DNA of 64,000 nucleotides from an uncultured Pseudoalteromonas sp. GTDB taxonomy: Bacteria; Pseudomonadota; Gammaproteobacteria; Enterobacterales; Alteromonadaceae. A program made the position numbers and the translations under genes. The DNA is taken from positions 1 to 64,000 of the forward strand of contig CANLRB010000014.1 of NCBI GenBank assembly GCA_947493455.1, written 5' to 3'. Below are positions 45,764 to 53,941 of this stretch, piece by piece. Numbering within the stretch: the stretch's first letter is position 1; each line of letters begins with the position of its first letter. Under the pieces are notes generated by a model. It made no database searches, was not told where the DNA came from, and saw only the letters and a program-made list of their open reading frames with translations.

Positions 45764-46294
45764 ATGGACAAAACCAGCCATCAAGAAAAAATTGAATTAG
45801 AGCACCAAGCTGCAAAACTGTTTTTGCGCTTGTACGAACACCATTTCAATATTCCAATGCGTCATATTTGGCATAACCAACCGAGTAAACCCGACGTCAG
45901 TTGCTATCAAGCGCAAACACAACTTGATTTAGAAATAGCCCACCTCTATGGCAGTGAAAAAGAAGCGATGGCCATTTTAGGCAGGGAGCTGAGCGATGAA
46001 ACTAAGCTATCACTGCAATCCCTGTTACTCGAGCCCATCGAACAACGCCTGAGTTTTGCGCTAAACAAAATACTCATCAATAAAGCTAAGAAACACTACA
46101 ACTCTGCACGTGTTTGGCTAGTCATTAGAAATGCCAATCCGTTTTGGCATTGCGATGATATTAAAGCAATACAACCAGAACTCACGATTAACGAAGGTCA
46201 CCCATTTGAGCAAATTTGGATTATTGGCGACATTCAAGGCACAAGTGGCATGATTTGTTTATATGATAAAAAAGTGCACCAAACGGATCCCTAA
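45764..46294 (+). CDS. Uncharacterised protein, possible PD-(D/E)XK nuclease fold
   Basis: A 176-aa protein with no signal peptide. An acidic helix (IELEHQAAKLFLRLYEHHF), then KPDVSCYQAQTQLDLEIAHLYGSE. The order Glu, Pro-Asp and, after a strand, Leu-Glu-Ile-Ala recalls the E...PD...ExK layout of PD-(D/E)XK nucleases, but Lys is replaced by Ala. The C-terminal half has strands RVWLVIRN and EQIWIIGDI. I do not recognise a family with confidence. It stands alone with 250 bp on each side. Confidence 0.7.
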   Translation: MDKTSHQEKIELEHQAAKLFLRLYEHHFNIPMRHIWHNQPSKPDVSCYQAQTQLDLEIAHLYGSEKEAMAILGRELSDETKLSLQSLLLEPIEQRLSFALNKILINKAKKHYNSARVWLVIRNANPFWHCDDIKAIQPELTINEGHPFEQIWIIGDIQGTSGMICLYDKKVHQTDP

Positions 46295-46549
46295 TGGCTC
46301 ATTTATTCACAAATTTTCGCTAACATTAAATGATGCAGATATAAGGAAATTAAAGCAGGAAGATGAGTATTATTACGACAAATTTATCCCTTGTAATTTC
46401 AACTCAGTTATTTATTTTTGCTTATTTGTAAAAGTAAAAAGCCCGTCAGCCGGCATCTTAATGTATACGCCATACTGAAAGGCTATTTTTACAAGGCCTA
46501 CTGTGGCAGGCCTCGCGAAAAAAGTAGTCGATGAGGTTATTTCTATTCG

Positions 46550-47488
46550 CTATTTTTTCTTCTGATCCATGCTCCAAAGTACATTTTGGTCTGAGCCCAT
46601 CATGGTAGTTGGCATTTGGCCATTCCATTGCTGTGCACGCATATAATCAACGAGTGTTGCATTGTTTTTAATTGCAAGAGCCTTTTCCTTAATCGCTTTT
46701 GCTTCGGCTAAACCTTTGAGCTCAATTGCTTGCGCTTCCGCCTCGGCTTCAATTTTAATCGCATAAGCTTTACCATCTGCTTGCGCTTTCGCCGCATCAC
46801 GCTGTGCCATCGCAGTGTTAACTTCACGCTGGGCTTCAAGTTTTTGCCTTTCTAAACGGTGCATCTCTGCCGCCGCTAAGTTTTTCTCCGTCTGCTTAGT
46901 CTCAATCGATTGAATGTACTTTTGCGGCAGTACGAGGTTCTCAAGCTGCGCAGAATCAAGCTTTACCGGATACTCTTTCATTTCTTCAACAAGTAACTCT
47001 TCAATTTGTGCAATCACTTGCGAGCGGTTTTGAATCAACTCTTCAGCTTTATAACGCGCTAGCGCATCTTTTGCCGCCGAACGTAATTTAGGGTCTAAAA
47101 TACGAGATTCAAATTGACTCAAGCCACCGTAACTTTTAAACAGGTCAAATGCTTGTTCACGCATCACCGTCCAGTTAATCGATACTTCCGCTGTGACAGG
47201 CATTTGCTCATGCGTTGACGCACTCAGCTTTTCAACATTTTTACGAGTACGAATTTCAAGAACTTCGACCGTGTCGACAAATGGGATTTTTGTGTGTAAA
47301 CCTGGATTCACTTGTTCAGTGGCTTCACCAAAACGTTTAATAATACCAACATGACCTTCATCGACCGTATACATTGCCGAATAAAGTACCGCCACGCCAA
47401 TTGCACCTGCAATGGCTGCAAATATTGGCCCTTTTTTCTTTGGTAATGCCTGTGTTAAGTCTGGTAAATCATTATTGTTTTTCAACAT
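46550..47488 (-). CDS. Prohibitin/SPFH-family membrane protein
   Basis: A 312-aa protein with one transmembrane helix (about residues 21-42), an SPFH/prohibitin domain (about 44-215; VGIIKRFGEATEQVNPGLHTKIP) and an Ala/Glu/Lys-rich coiled coil (about 215-270), then a C-terminal tail. It resembles prohibitin and HflC-like proteins and is the second SPFH gene in the window besides qmcA. There is no NfeD partner. AAGGAG lies upstream of ATG 47488. It may form ring oligomers in the inner membrane. Confidence 0.9.
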   Translation of the reverse strand: MLKNNNDLPDLTQALPKKKGPIFAAIAGAIGVAVLYSAMYTVDEGHVGIIKRFGEATEQVNPGLHTKIPFVDTVEVLEIRTRKNVEKLSASTHEQMPVTAEVSINWTVMREQAFDLFKSYGGLSQFESRILDPKLRSAAKDALARYKAEELIQNRSQVIAQIEELLVEEMKEYPVKLDSAQLENLVLPQKYIQSIETKQTEKNLAAAEMHRLERQKLEAQREVNTAMAQRDAAKAQADGKAYAIKIEAEAEAQAIELKGLAEAKAIKEKALAIKNNATLVDYMRAQQWNGQMPTTMMGSDQNVLWSMDQKKK

Positions 47489-47645
47489 ATTTGAACTCCT
47501 TGTTTGGTTGAAACAAACAGTAACAAAAAACCATCAATAAAGTCCTGTTAAATGATGTCGACGCATAAAAAACCGCTCAACGGTCAACAAACCAGATAAG
47601 CGGTATTCAAAGTATTTAAGAACTTTTAATCTCATTTATGATAAG

Positions 47646-48506
47646 TTAATCACTTTTAGATTCACCTTTTAAACTTAAATAAAAAAGTTTAACAACGCGC
47701 TCTTTTGGCAGCCAATTGGCATATTTTAAATTTAAAGGTCCGAGCGGATCTAACTTTTGCACGGATTCAAGTGACTTTTTACCGTCCATCGATACAGTCA
47801 TTAATGTGCGCGCTTTTTTCAATAATGCGAGATAAGTTTTCAGTCCATCACGGTCACTCAACGGGCCATGGCCTGGGATCACTTTAGTTTGGCCATCAAC
47901 ATCGCTTATGACCTGCTCAATAGCGCTAATCAATCCAGAAAGTGAGCCGCCCCCTTGTACATCTACAAACGGCAAGCCACCTAAATTAAAGTAAAGATCA
48001 CCCATATGCACTACATTTGCATTCTTAAAATAAATCACCGAATCACCGTCGGTATGCGCATGGGCAAAATGTCTTATTTCAGCTTTTTCGGCATTAAAAT
48101 GCAGTGCCATATCATGACCAAAAGTAAGCACAGGTAAATGTTTTGAATTACTACCGTGTTCCACCTTTAGCCGCTTATGCACATTATGATGCGCAATAAT
48201 ATGCCCGCCATCCTTTGCAAAATTTTCATTTCCGCCAGTGTGATCTTTATGATAGTGCGTGTTTATAATAAACTCGGCGCTGCCAGGCTGAAGAGCACTA
48301 ATCTTCTTTTTAATTTGCTCTGACAAATTGGCAAACTGGTCATCAACAATATAAATCCCATCATCACCTGTGCTGATCGCAATATTGCCACCACGGCCAT
48401 ATAAAACATGCAAATTGTCAGTAATTTTCTCAACGTTAAATGTGACATCGCTCTGCGCAACACCCGATATCAAGGTTATCACGAGCAACAATAGTTTTAA
48501 TCTCAT
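47646..48506 (-). CDS. Exported metallo-beta-lactamase-fold hydrolase
   Basis: A 286-aa protein with a signal peptide (first about 19 residues) and the MBL fold: HYHKDH (the zinc-binding HxHxDH), HAHTDGD with the third His, MGDLYFN with bridging Asp and IPGHGPLSD with the last His. Both metal sites appear complete. Proteins of this type are often periplasmic and may act as lactonases, thiolesterases or in other hydrolysis; there is no sign that it acts on beta-lactams. Divergent from the BlaI-like regulator. Confidence 0.88.
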   Translation of the reverse strand: MRLKLLLLVITLISGVAQSDVTFNVEKITDNLHVLYGRGGNIAISTGDDGIYIVDDQFANLSEQIKKKISALQPGSAEFIINTHYHKDHTGGNENFAKDGGHIIAHHNVHKRLKVEHGSNSKHLPVLTFGHDMALHFNAEKAEIRHFAHAHTDGDSVIYFKNANVVHMGDLYFNLGGLPFVDVQGGGSLSGLISAIEQVISDVDGQTKVIPGHGPLSDRDGLKTYLALLKKARTLMTVSMDGKKSLESVQKLDPLGPLNLKYANWLPKERVVKLFYLSLKGESKSD

Positions 48507-48633
48507 ATTCCCATCATCCTTTATTTATTTTTAAGTGATAAATCGTTACGTCTATTTTTCAGACAAAGATCAACATGCTCTAATGTAGCGTACTAATGTC
48601 GCCTTGAGAAAAATAATCCTTGCCTTTTTTAAC

Positions 48634-48643
48634 TACAGCTGTA
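48634..48643. promoter_or_regulatory. Probable BlaI-type operator 1
   Basis: TACAGCTGTA is a perfect 10-bp palindrome 37 bp upstream of the BlaI-like start. The TACA-N2-TGTA pattern matches BlaI/MecI operators. Confidence 0.65.
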
Positions 48644-48661
48644 ATTCTTACTCTATTATTA

Positions 48662-48677
48662 AATTACAGGTGTAATT
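48662..48677. promoter_or_regulatory. Probable BlaI-type operator 2
   Basis: AATTACAGGTGTAATT, a near-perfect dyad with the same TACA-N2-TGTA core, three turns from operator 1. Its AGG overlaps the ribosome site of the BlaI-like gene, which begins at 48680. Confidence 0.7.
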
Positions 48678-48679
48678 AA

Positions 48680-49054
48680 ATGTCAGAGATCAGTAAAACA
48701 GAATACGAAGTGCTCGCCGCCCTATGGCAGCAATATCCAGCTAACGCCATGCAGATTATTGAGCAGCTCAATAAAGAAAAACAATGGCATGAAAAAACAG
48801 TAAAAACCCTGCTTGGCCGCATGGTAAAAAAAGGTGCGATCAGCTATGAAAAGCAGGGCCGAACCTACTTATATAGCCCAATACTTGAGCTCGAAAACTA
48901 CGCAGTGACTGAGAGTAAAAGTCTTATCGAACGCTTATTTAGTGGCCGCATTGCACCTTTAGTTGCTGGTTTTGCCAAGTCTGAACAGCTATCTAAGCAA
49001 GATATTAACGAACTAAAAGCATTTATCTCAGACTGGGAAAAGAAAAATGATTAA
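48680..49054 (+). CDS. BlaI/MecI/CopY-family repressor
   Basis: A 124-aa winged-helix repressor. Residues about 1-75 hold the DNA-binding domain (SKTEYEVLAALWQQYPANAMQIIEQL, EKTVKTLLGRMVKKGAISYEKQGRTYLYSP), followed by a helical dimerisation domain. Members are inactivated by cleavage by their M56 sensor protease, which is the next gene and overlaps by 8 bp. The two TACA-N2-TGTA palindromes upstream imply autoregulation. No beta-lactamase is adjacent; the MBL-fold gene upstream is divergent and could share control. Confidence 0.93.
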   Translation: MSEISKTEYEVLAALWQQYPANAMQIIEQLNKEKQWHEKTVKTLLGRMVKKGAISYEKQGRTYLYSPILELENYAVTESKSLIERLFSGRIAPLVAGFAKSEQLSKQDINELKAFISDWEKKND

Positions 49055-50249
49055 CTGGCTACTTGAACAACAGTGGCCATTGTCAGTAACTTTGCTCGCG
49101 CTTATTGGCATTAATCGCTATGCCATTCACTACGTTGGGGCGAGATTAAGTTATCTGTTATGGGCATTGGTCCCGATAGTGTTAGTGGTAAATAATTTGC
49201 CTAACCCACTCACTAGTATTGTAGACACCGAAATCACCCGTTACGTTGTCAACGTGTCAAATCAAGTAAACCAATTCGATATTGTCGGATTATCACTCAT
49301 TATTTGGTTAATGGGTGCGATGTTTGTGGTTACACGAATTGTCTCAGAGCACACAAAATTGGTCACCTCTATTCGTCACGGTCATTCAAAACGAGTCGAA
49401 AACCACTCGACGAAATTCTCAATCTTTAAAAATGAATCCATTGATAGTCCAATTCTCGTCGGCCTGATTAATACGCGCTTACTGCTACCTAGCAACTTCA
49501 CAAAAATGTTTAGTGAACAGCAACAAGAGCTTATTTATCAACATGAGAGTGTTCATTTTAGCCGCAAAGACAACTGGGCCAACACATTCGCAATCGCATT
49601 GGTTTTGGTATTTTGGTTTAATCCATTAATTTGGATAGCCTACGCCAGCTATCGTAAAAGCCAAGAGATTTCATGTGACGAAGCCGTGTTAAAAAACAGT
49701 ACTAAAGAACAAAAAATAAGCTACTGCAAAGCAATGCTTAACACCGTTATTAACAATCAATATGGCCTTTATAGCTACAGCCATTACATGGAGAAAAGTA
49801 CAATGAAAAAAAGAATGCAGTACATCCAAACAATGCCAAAAGGCAACGCACTTGTAAAACTACTTATCGCCACCACTTTAACGGCGGCTCTTTCAAGTGT
49901 GGCATTTGCAAAGTATGGCGAGATGGGTGCACATAAAGAAAGTCACAGTGTAAAACCAATTGTTCGCATTGAGCCACTTTACCCAAAACAAGCGGCTGAT
50001 GCCGGAACCGAAGGTTCGGTTGTTCTCAAATTTGATATCACCTCATCCGGCAAGGTTGAAAACGTCTCCGTAGTTAACGCAAAGCCAAAGGGCGTGTTTG
50101 ACCGCGAAGCAAAAAAAGCTCTGCGCCAATGGCAATACACGGCATCAACAAATGGCCAAAAAGATGTATTAGTACAACTCGATTTTGCAATGAATCAAGA
50201 CACAAAACTTGAGCCGCTTATCGAACGCGTGACTATTAAATCTCACTAA
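49047..50249 (+). CDS. BlaR1-like M56 metallopeptidase with TonB_C domain
   Basis: A 400-aa membrane protein. Helices lie at about 12-48, 78-98, 180-205 and 270-290. The M56 zinc motif HESVH (166-170) sits between helices 2 and 3, with the expected Glu-Asp in ISCDEAVL. The usual penicillin-binding sensor domain is missing; instead residues about 305-390 form a TonB C-terminal-like domain (IEPLYPKQAADAGTEGSVVLKF, ALRQWQYT) on the periplasmic side. It likely cleaves the BlaI-like repressor on a signal sensed by that domain. A bidirectional terminator follows. Confidence 0.92.
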   Translation: MINWLLEQQWPLSVTLLALIGINRYAIHYVGARLSYLLWALVPIVLVVNNLPNPLTSIVDTEITRYVVNVSNQVNQFDIVGLSLIIWLMGAMFVVTRIVSEHTKLVTSIRHGHSKRVENHSTKFSIFKNESIDSPILVGLINTRLLLPSNFTKMFSEQQQELIYQHESVHFSRKDNWANTFAIALVLVFWFNPLIWIAYASYRKSQEISCDEAVLKNSTKEQKISYCKAMLNTVINNQYGLYSYSHYMEKSTMKKRMQYIQTMPKGNALVKLLIATTLTAALSSVAFAKYGEMGAHKESHSVKPIVRIEPLYPKQAADAGTEGSVVLKFDITSSGKVENVSVVNAKPKGVFDREAKKALRQWQYTASTNGQKDVLVQLDFAMNQDTKLEPLIERVTIKSH

Positions 50250-50260
50250 TCGATTAAATT

Positions 50261-50294
50261 AAAAAAACACCAAGCACGTGCTTGGTGTTTTTTT
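50261..50294. terminator. Bidirectional terminator, perfect 34-bp palindrome
   Basis: Centred at CAC|GTG; each arm is A7-CACCAAGCAC or its complement, giving T7 on both strands. It lies between the convergent M56 and penicillin-acylase genes. Confidence 0.9.
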
Positions 50295-50319
50295 ATATCT
50301 GTAAATTTTTAAACGCTTA

Positions 50320-52605
50320 CTAGTTGGGCGAAAACTCAATTTTGTGCATAGCTTTGCCAGGCAATAGCGGCGTATTTTTATGATTTACGTAGTCAGCATA
50401 ACCAGAGCGATAAAATGGTGATAATGGGTGACCACTTTGTCCGCCTGGCAGTGTAAGAATCGCGTTTTTCTCATCACCAGGCTTTACAATTAAGCGCTGT
50501 GACGCACCAAAGCCCGTACCCTGTACTGCTGGCATAAAGCTATCGCCAAATGCAGCATGTTTTGGCATATCGAGTAACTTACTTAATTGCGGAATTTGTT
50601 GGCTAAACGGATGTTTAATTTGCAGTGCATTCACTTCACCCCAAGTTAATGCTGAAAGCGGCGACGTTTTATGCCCAGTATGCTGAACCAACAAATCATC
50701 ACGCATTTGTATATAAGTCACACGCATTAAATCAGGCCAAGATGCATAATCCGCAGTTAACCAATCATCTGGGAACGTATTAATAATTTGCCAAACACCC
50801 GTTTCTAAATCGCGCTTAATCGGCTTTAATGTCAACCCGTGCATATGCATCGCACTTTCAATTGGCGCAAAAACCGCATCAATCAACGCACTACGATACT
50901 TACGGACTAAGGTATATCCTACTGAATCTGCGCACGCACATTGCTGCCATTGTTCTACCGCTTTAATGTCTTGGGCAAACTTATCAGGGTCTGAATTTAA
51001 TACCTTAAGCAAAAGCTGTTGCCATGGCACTAAAAAGAGCGCTTCGTTATCAAGTTGAATATCGTAAAAATCAGCTTCATCAAAATGCGTTTTTTCAAAC
51101 AAGCGCTGTTTAATTTGCTCACTGCGCGCACCCAATGCATAACCGCCATTACCATAGCGCTTTGCTTGCTCCACGCTTACAACACGACTATTACCAGTCC
51201 ACAGTCGCCCCAAATCAGGGTTTGCAATGAACGGAACATCCGTCGCATCTTGCTGCCATGCATTATCAAATTGCGCCGCTGAAATCGCTGTATCATAAGG
51301 TGTTGTGCGCCCTGGGATCGCGCCTGTTGCCTGCCATGCTGCATTGCCATCTTTGTCGACTACCATCATGTTTTGCACTGGTATACCAACCGTTTTAGCA
51401 ACCTGTAGTGCTTGTTCAACATTTTGCGCTTGTTCAAAACCGAGTAATTCCATATCAACCGCATAGGGCTGATGCGCAACCCAAGATAGCGCATATTTTT
51501 CACCATCAACTAATTTCACGGGGCCAAATTCACTGAGCTCTAATGGGTAGTCAACATCGCCCTCGGGAGTGACAATTTTTTCAACGACCGTTGTGGTTTT
51601 ATTTTCGTTGGTTAACCGCACCCAATCTGCAGTATCAATATAGCCATTGGTAAAGCCCCAAGCGATCTGCCCATTACTACCAACTACAACGGCCGGCACG
51701 CCCGGTAAGGTAACACCGGTAACTTGTGTTTCTCCGTACTTTAATTGTGCACGATACCAAATAATGGGCACTGCTAAACCAAGGTGCATATCATCCGATA
51801 GCATGGCACCGCCCGCTTTAGTTAATGCGCCGGTCACAGCCCAGTTGTTACTACCAATATCCAAAGGCTCTTCAATAGCCAACGGCATTGTTTGTGCGAG
51901 CGTCTCAGGTCGTAACTTAGGAAGTGGCATATCCAGTAATTCAAACTCCGAACCGTCTAACGCTGCTTGATACTGGCTCGGTTGAATCAAAAACTGCACC
52001 ATGTTTTCGCCAAATTCTTTTTCAATTTGCGTAAGTAACAAATCGCGGTTAAACGAGGTGGTTTGCAAATCTAAATACATACTGAAGATAACTAAAAAGC
52101 TATCTTCTGGCTGCCAAGGTTTAATCTCAGCCCCTGTCAAAATATATTCAAAACTCGGATACTGAATGTGGGCAACAGCATCATTCACCCCTTGCGCATA
52201 AGTGGTTAGCATGTCGCTATGATGCGTCGGTAGTGTTTTTAAAATTGCTTGGCTGCGTTTTCTAAATTGATGAAAGCGCATGCGCTTATCAATTGGCACC
52301 GCGGCCTTACCAAATAATTCTGACAATTCGCCCGCCGAGTTACGGCGTAATAGATCCATTTGAAAAAAGCGGTCTTGACCATGGGCATAACCCAATGCAT
52401 AAGCAACATCTAAGCGATTTTCACCGCTAATAATGGCGCTGCCTAATTCATCGCGCTCAAGTGACGTGGTGTGACTGACAACTGAACTAACCGTGTTACC
52501 CGACAAACTCGGCAAGCTGATCGATAACACCCCATAAACGAGGGCTGTAACCAACAAAGCGAGGGTAAATACAATAAAGATCGTGATTTTTATTATTCTT
52601 AGCAT
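50320..52605 (-). CDS. Penicillin-acylase family Ntn-hydrolase
   Basis: A 761-aa exported or membrane-anchored protein with an N-terminal hydrophobic segment (about 8-30). An alpha subunit (about 50-240; AYALGYAHGQDRFFQMDLLRR) precedes the autoprocessing site GSNNWAV (about 252-258), where Ser becomes the N-terminal nucleophile of the beta subunit. The family includes penicillin acylases and acyl-homoserine lactone acylases; which amide is used cannot be told from sequence. Convergent with the M56 gene. Confidence 0.92.
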   Translation of the reverse strand: MLRIIKITIFIVFTLALLVTALVYGVLSISLPSLSGNTVSSVVSHTTSLERDELGSAIISGENRLDVAYALGYAHGQDRFFQMDLLRRNSAGELSELFGKAAVPIDKRMRFHQFRKRSQAILKTLPTHHSDMLTTYAQGVNDAVAHIQYPSFEYILTGAEIKPWQPEDSFLVIFSMYLDLQTTSFNRDLLLTQIEKEFGENMVQFLIQPSQYQAALDGSEFELLDMPLPKLRPETLAQTMPLAIEEPLDIGSNNWAVTGALTKAGGAMLSDDMHLGLAVPIIWYRAQLKYGETQVTGVTLPGVPAVVVGSNGQIAWGFTNGYIDTADWVRLTNENKTTTVVEKIVTPEGDVDYPLELSEFGPVKLVDGEKYALSWVAHQPYAVDMELLGFEQAQNVEQALQVAKTVGIPVQNMMVVDKDGNAAWQATGAIPGRTTPYDTAISAAQFDNAWQQDATDVPFIANPDLGRLWTGNSRVVSVEQAKRYGNGGYALGARSEQIKQRLFEKTHFDEADFYDIQLDNEALFLVPWQQLLLKVLNSDPDKFAQDIKAVEQWQQCACADSVGYTLVRKYRSALIDAVFAPIESAMHMHGLTLKPIKRDLETGVWQIINTFPDDWLTADYASWPDLMRVTYIQMRDDLLVQHTGHKTSPLSALTWGEVNALQIKHPFSQQIPQLSKLLDMPKHAAFGDSFMPAVQGTGFGASQRLIVKPGDEKNAILTLPGGQSGHPLSPFYRSGYADYVNHKNTPLLPGKAMHKIEFSPN

Positions 52606-52695
52606 GATTTTTATTTAGTGAATTTCAACTCAAACTAGAGTGTATCGCTCACTAATAAAATAGCAAATATCAAACGTGTTATTTTAATGATATTT

Positions 52696-53640
52696 TTACT
52701 GACACTTTTTCAATAAGTTGCATAGCTCTTGGTAAGCGACTTTCGCTTTATTATTGCCTTGCAATTTTGCTTGCTGGTAGAGCGCTAAGCTACGTTCTAA
52801 ATCAACCTGTCCTGCCGTACCGTCGCGATACATATCAGCCAGATTCATTTGACCCCATTGATCGCCTTGCGCAGCTGCAATTTCGAACTGTTCGCGCGCT
52901 AAATCAAATTGACCATCTTGATAGTATTGAATGCCTTCTTCATTTGCTTGATTAGGATTAAACCCTTTATAGAGGGGTGCTGGTTGTTTCGGTTTTAATA
53001 CAAAACCACCATAGAGCTTTAAATAACGAGGACGATGCGCACGATAAATTTTACCGCTTTCAAAGTAATCCATTAACTGAGACTTAGGCACAGAATAAAG
53101 CTGATTAGTAAAATACCCTTGATGAATAAAGTTTGATAGTCGCGCTGCGGTCACTAAATCTTTATTTAGCGAGTACATATAATTGGCGAGCGTAAACCAC
53201 ACTTTTTCATCATCAACCGCAATCACCTTCGCCGCGACGACCCGTTTTTGGTAGTAATCTTCTTCTTTAAATTTGCTGTAATCTATAAAGTAAAAATCAT
53301 CGATTTGAGGCGTTCGCAATACCTCGAGCTCCCATTCTTGCTTGGCTTGCCAACTTGTATATACATATAACATTACGCTTACAAACAGCACAATACCAAT
53401 AAGCTTAATGAGCAATTGATGGAGTGGTACCGAGGTTAATGCCATGCGTTCGCCGTCATGGTGAAAACGACAACTCGAACATGTTTGCAAACGTTTTACA
53501 CTAAGCGGTAGTAGCGGCAAAATGCCAAAACTTAAATAATGTAAGCCATTACCAGATTTAAGGTGGGGTTTATTACAACGCGGACAAGTAAGCTGTTCCT
53601 TGCTTATAAATGCTTGATTTTTAACTTCGAAAAAAAACAT
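52696..53640 (-). CDS. Zinc-ribbon membrane protein with Sel1-like repeat
   Basis: A 314-aa protein. The N-terminus has a zinc-ribbon: CPRCNKPH (about 19-26) and, after a spacer, CSSCRFHH (about 54-61). One transmembrane helix follows at about 78-97 (LIKLIGIVLFVSVMLYVYTSW). The C-terminus carries a short Sel1/TPR region (about 240-310; DLAREQFEIAAAQGDQWGQMNLADMYRDG). Topology suggests ribbon in the cytoplasm and repeats outside or inside; not determinable. No family recognised. It lies 56 nt from the acylase stop on the same strand. Confidence 0.75.
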   Translation of the reverse strand: MFFFEVKNQAFISKEQLTCPRCNKPHLKSGNGLHYLSFGILPLLPLSVKRLQTCSSCRFHHDGERMALTSVPLHQLLIKLIGIVLFVSVMLYVYTSWQAKQEWELEVLRTPQIDDFYFIDYSKFKEEDYYQKRVVAAKVIAVDDEKVWFTLANYMYSLNKDLVTAARLSNFIHQGYFTNQLYSVPKSQLMDYFESGKIYRAHRPRYLKLYGGFVLKPKQPAPLYKGFNPNQANEEGIQYYQDGQFDLAREQFEIAAAQGDQWGQMNLADMYRDGTAGQVDLERSLALYQQAKLQGNNKAKVAYQELCNLLKKCQ

Positions 53641-53941
53641 AACAAGTCCTTTTGTTAAAAATTACATATTACTCCGAATCACGGCTATCGTCACACTTGA
53701 GATGTAAGAAAATATGACAACAAGTAACTAAGTAAAGCGATGTTTTTTTGAACACCTTTAGCCACGTTTAAAATCCGTTAAAAATAACTTCGTTACAAAG
53801 TGTGTCAGAACCCCCGCTTATCGCTTAAAAACAACACTTTAACTCAAGTTTTAAATTTAGTTACAAAGCAGGGGCTGGCACAATTTGACATAACCTTTAA
53901 ACTTCATCTATTAGTAAATACAAAGCCAACCTGAGGCTTAT
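53641..53941. other. Promoter region upstream of the RND operon (301 bp)
   Basis: Divergent spacer with two direct copies of GTTACAAAG (53792-53800 and 53860-53868), 68 bp apart, which could be regulator sites. No clear sigma-70 promoter, terminator or reading frame was found. The RND start codon is preceded by CCTGAGGCTT. Confidence 0.4.

Noticed and set aside
46263-46478. 71-codon frame downstream of the orphan nuclease-like gene
   Set aside because: Overlaps that gene in another frame, with no ribosome site or recognised domain.
53870-53892. Sigma-54-like TGGCACAATTTGAC before the RND gene
   Set aside because: The -12 GC dinucleotide is missing, so it fails the core requirement.
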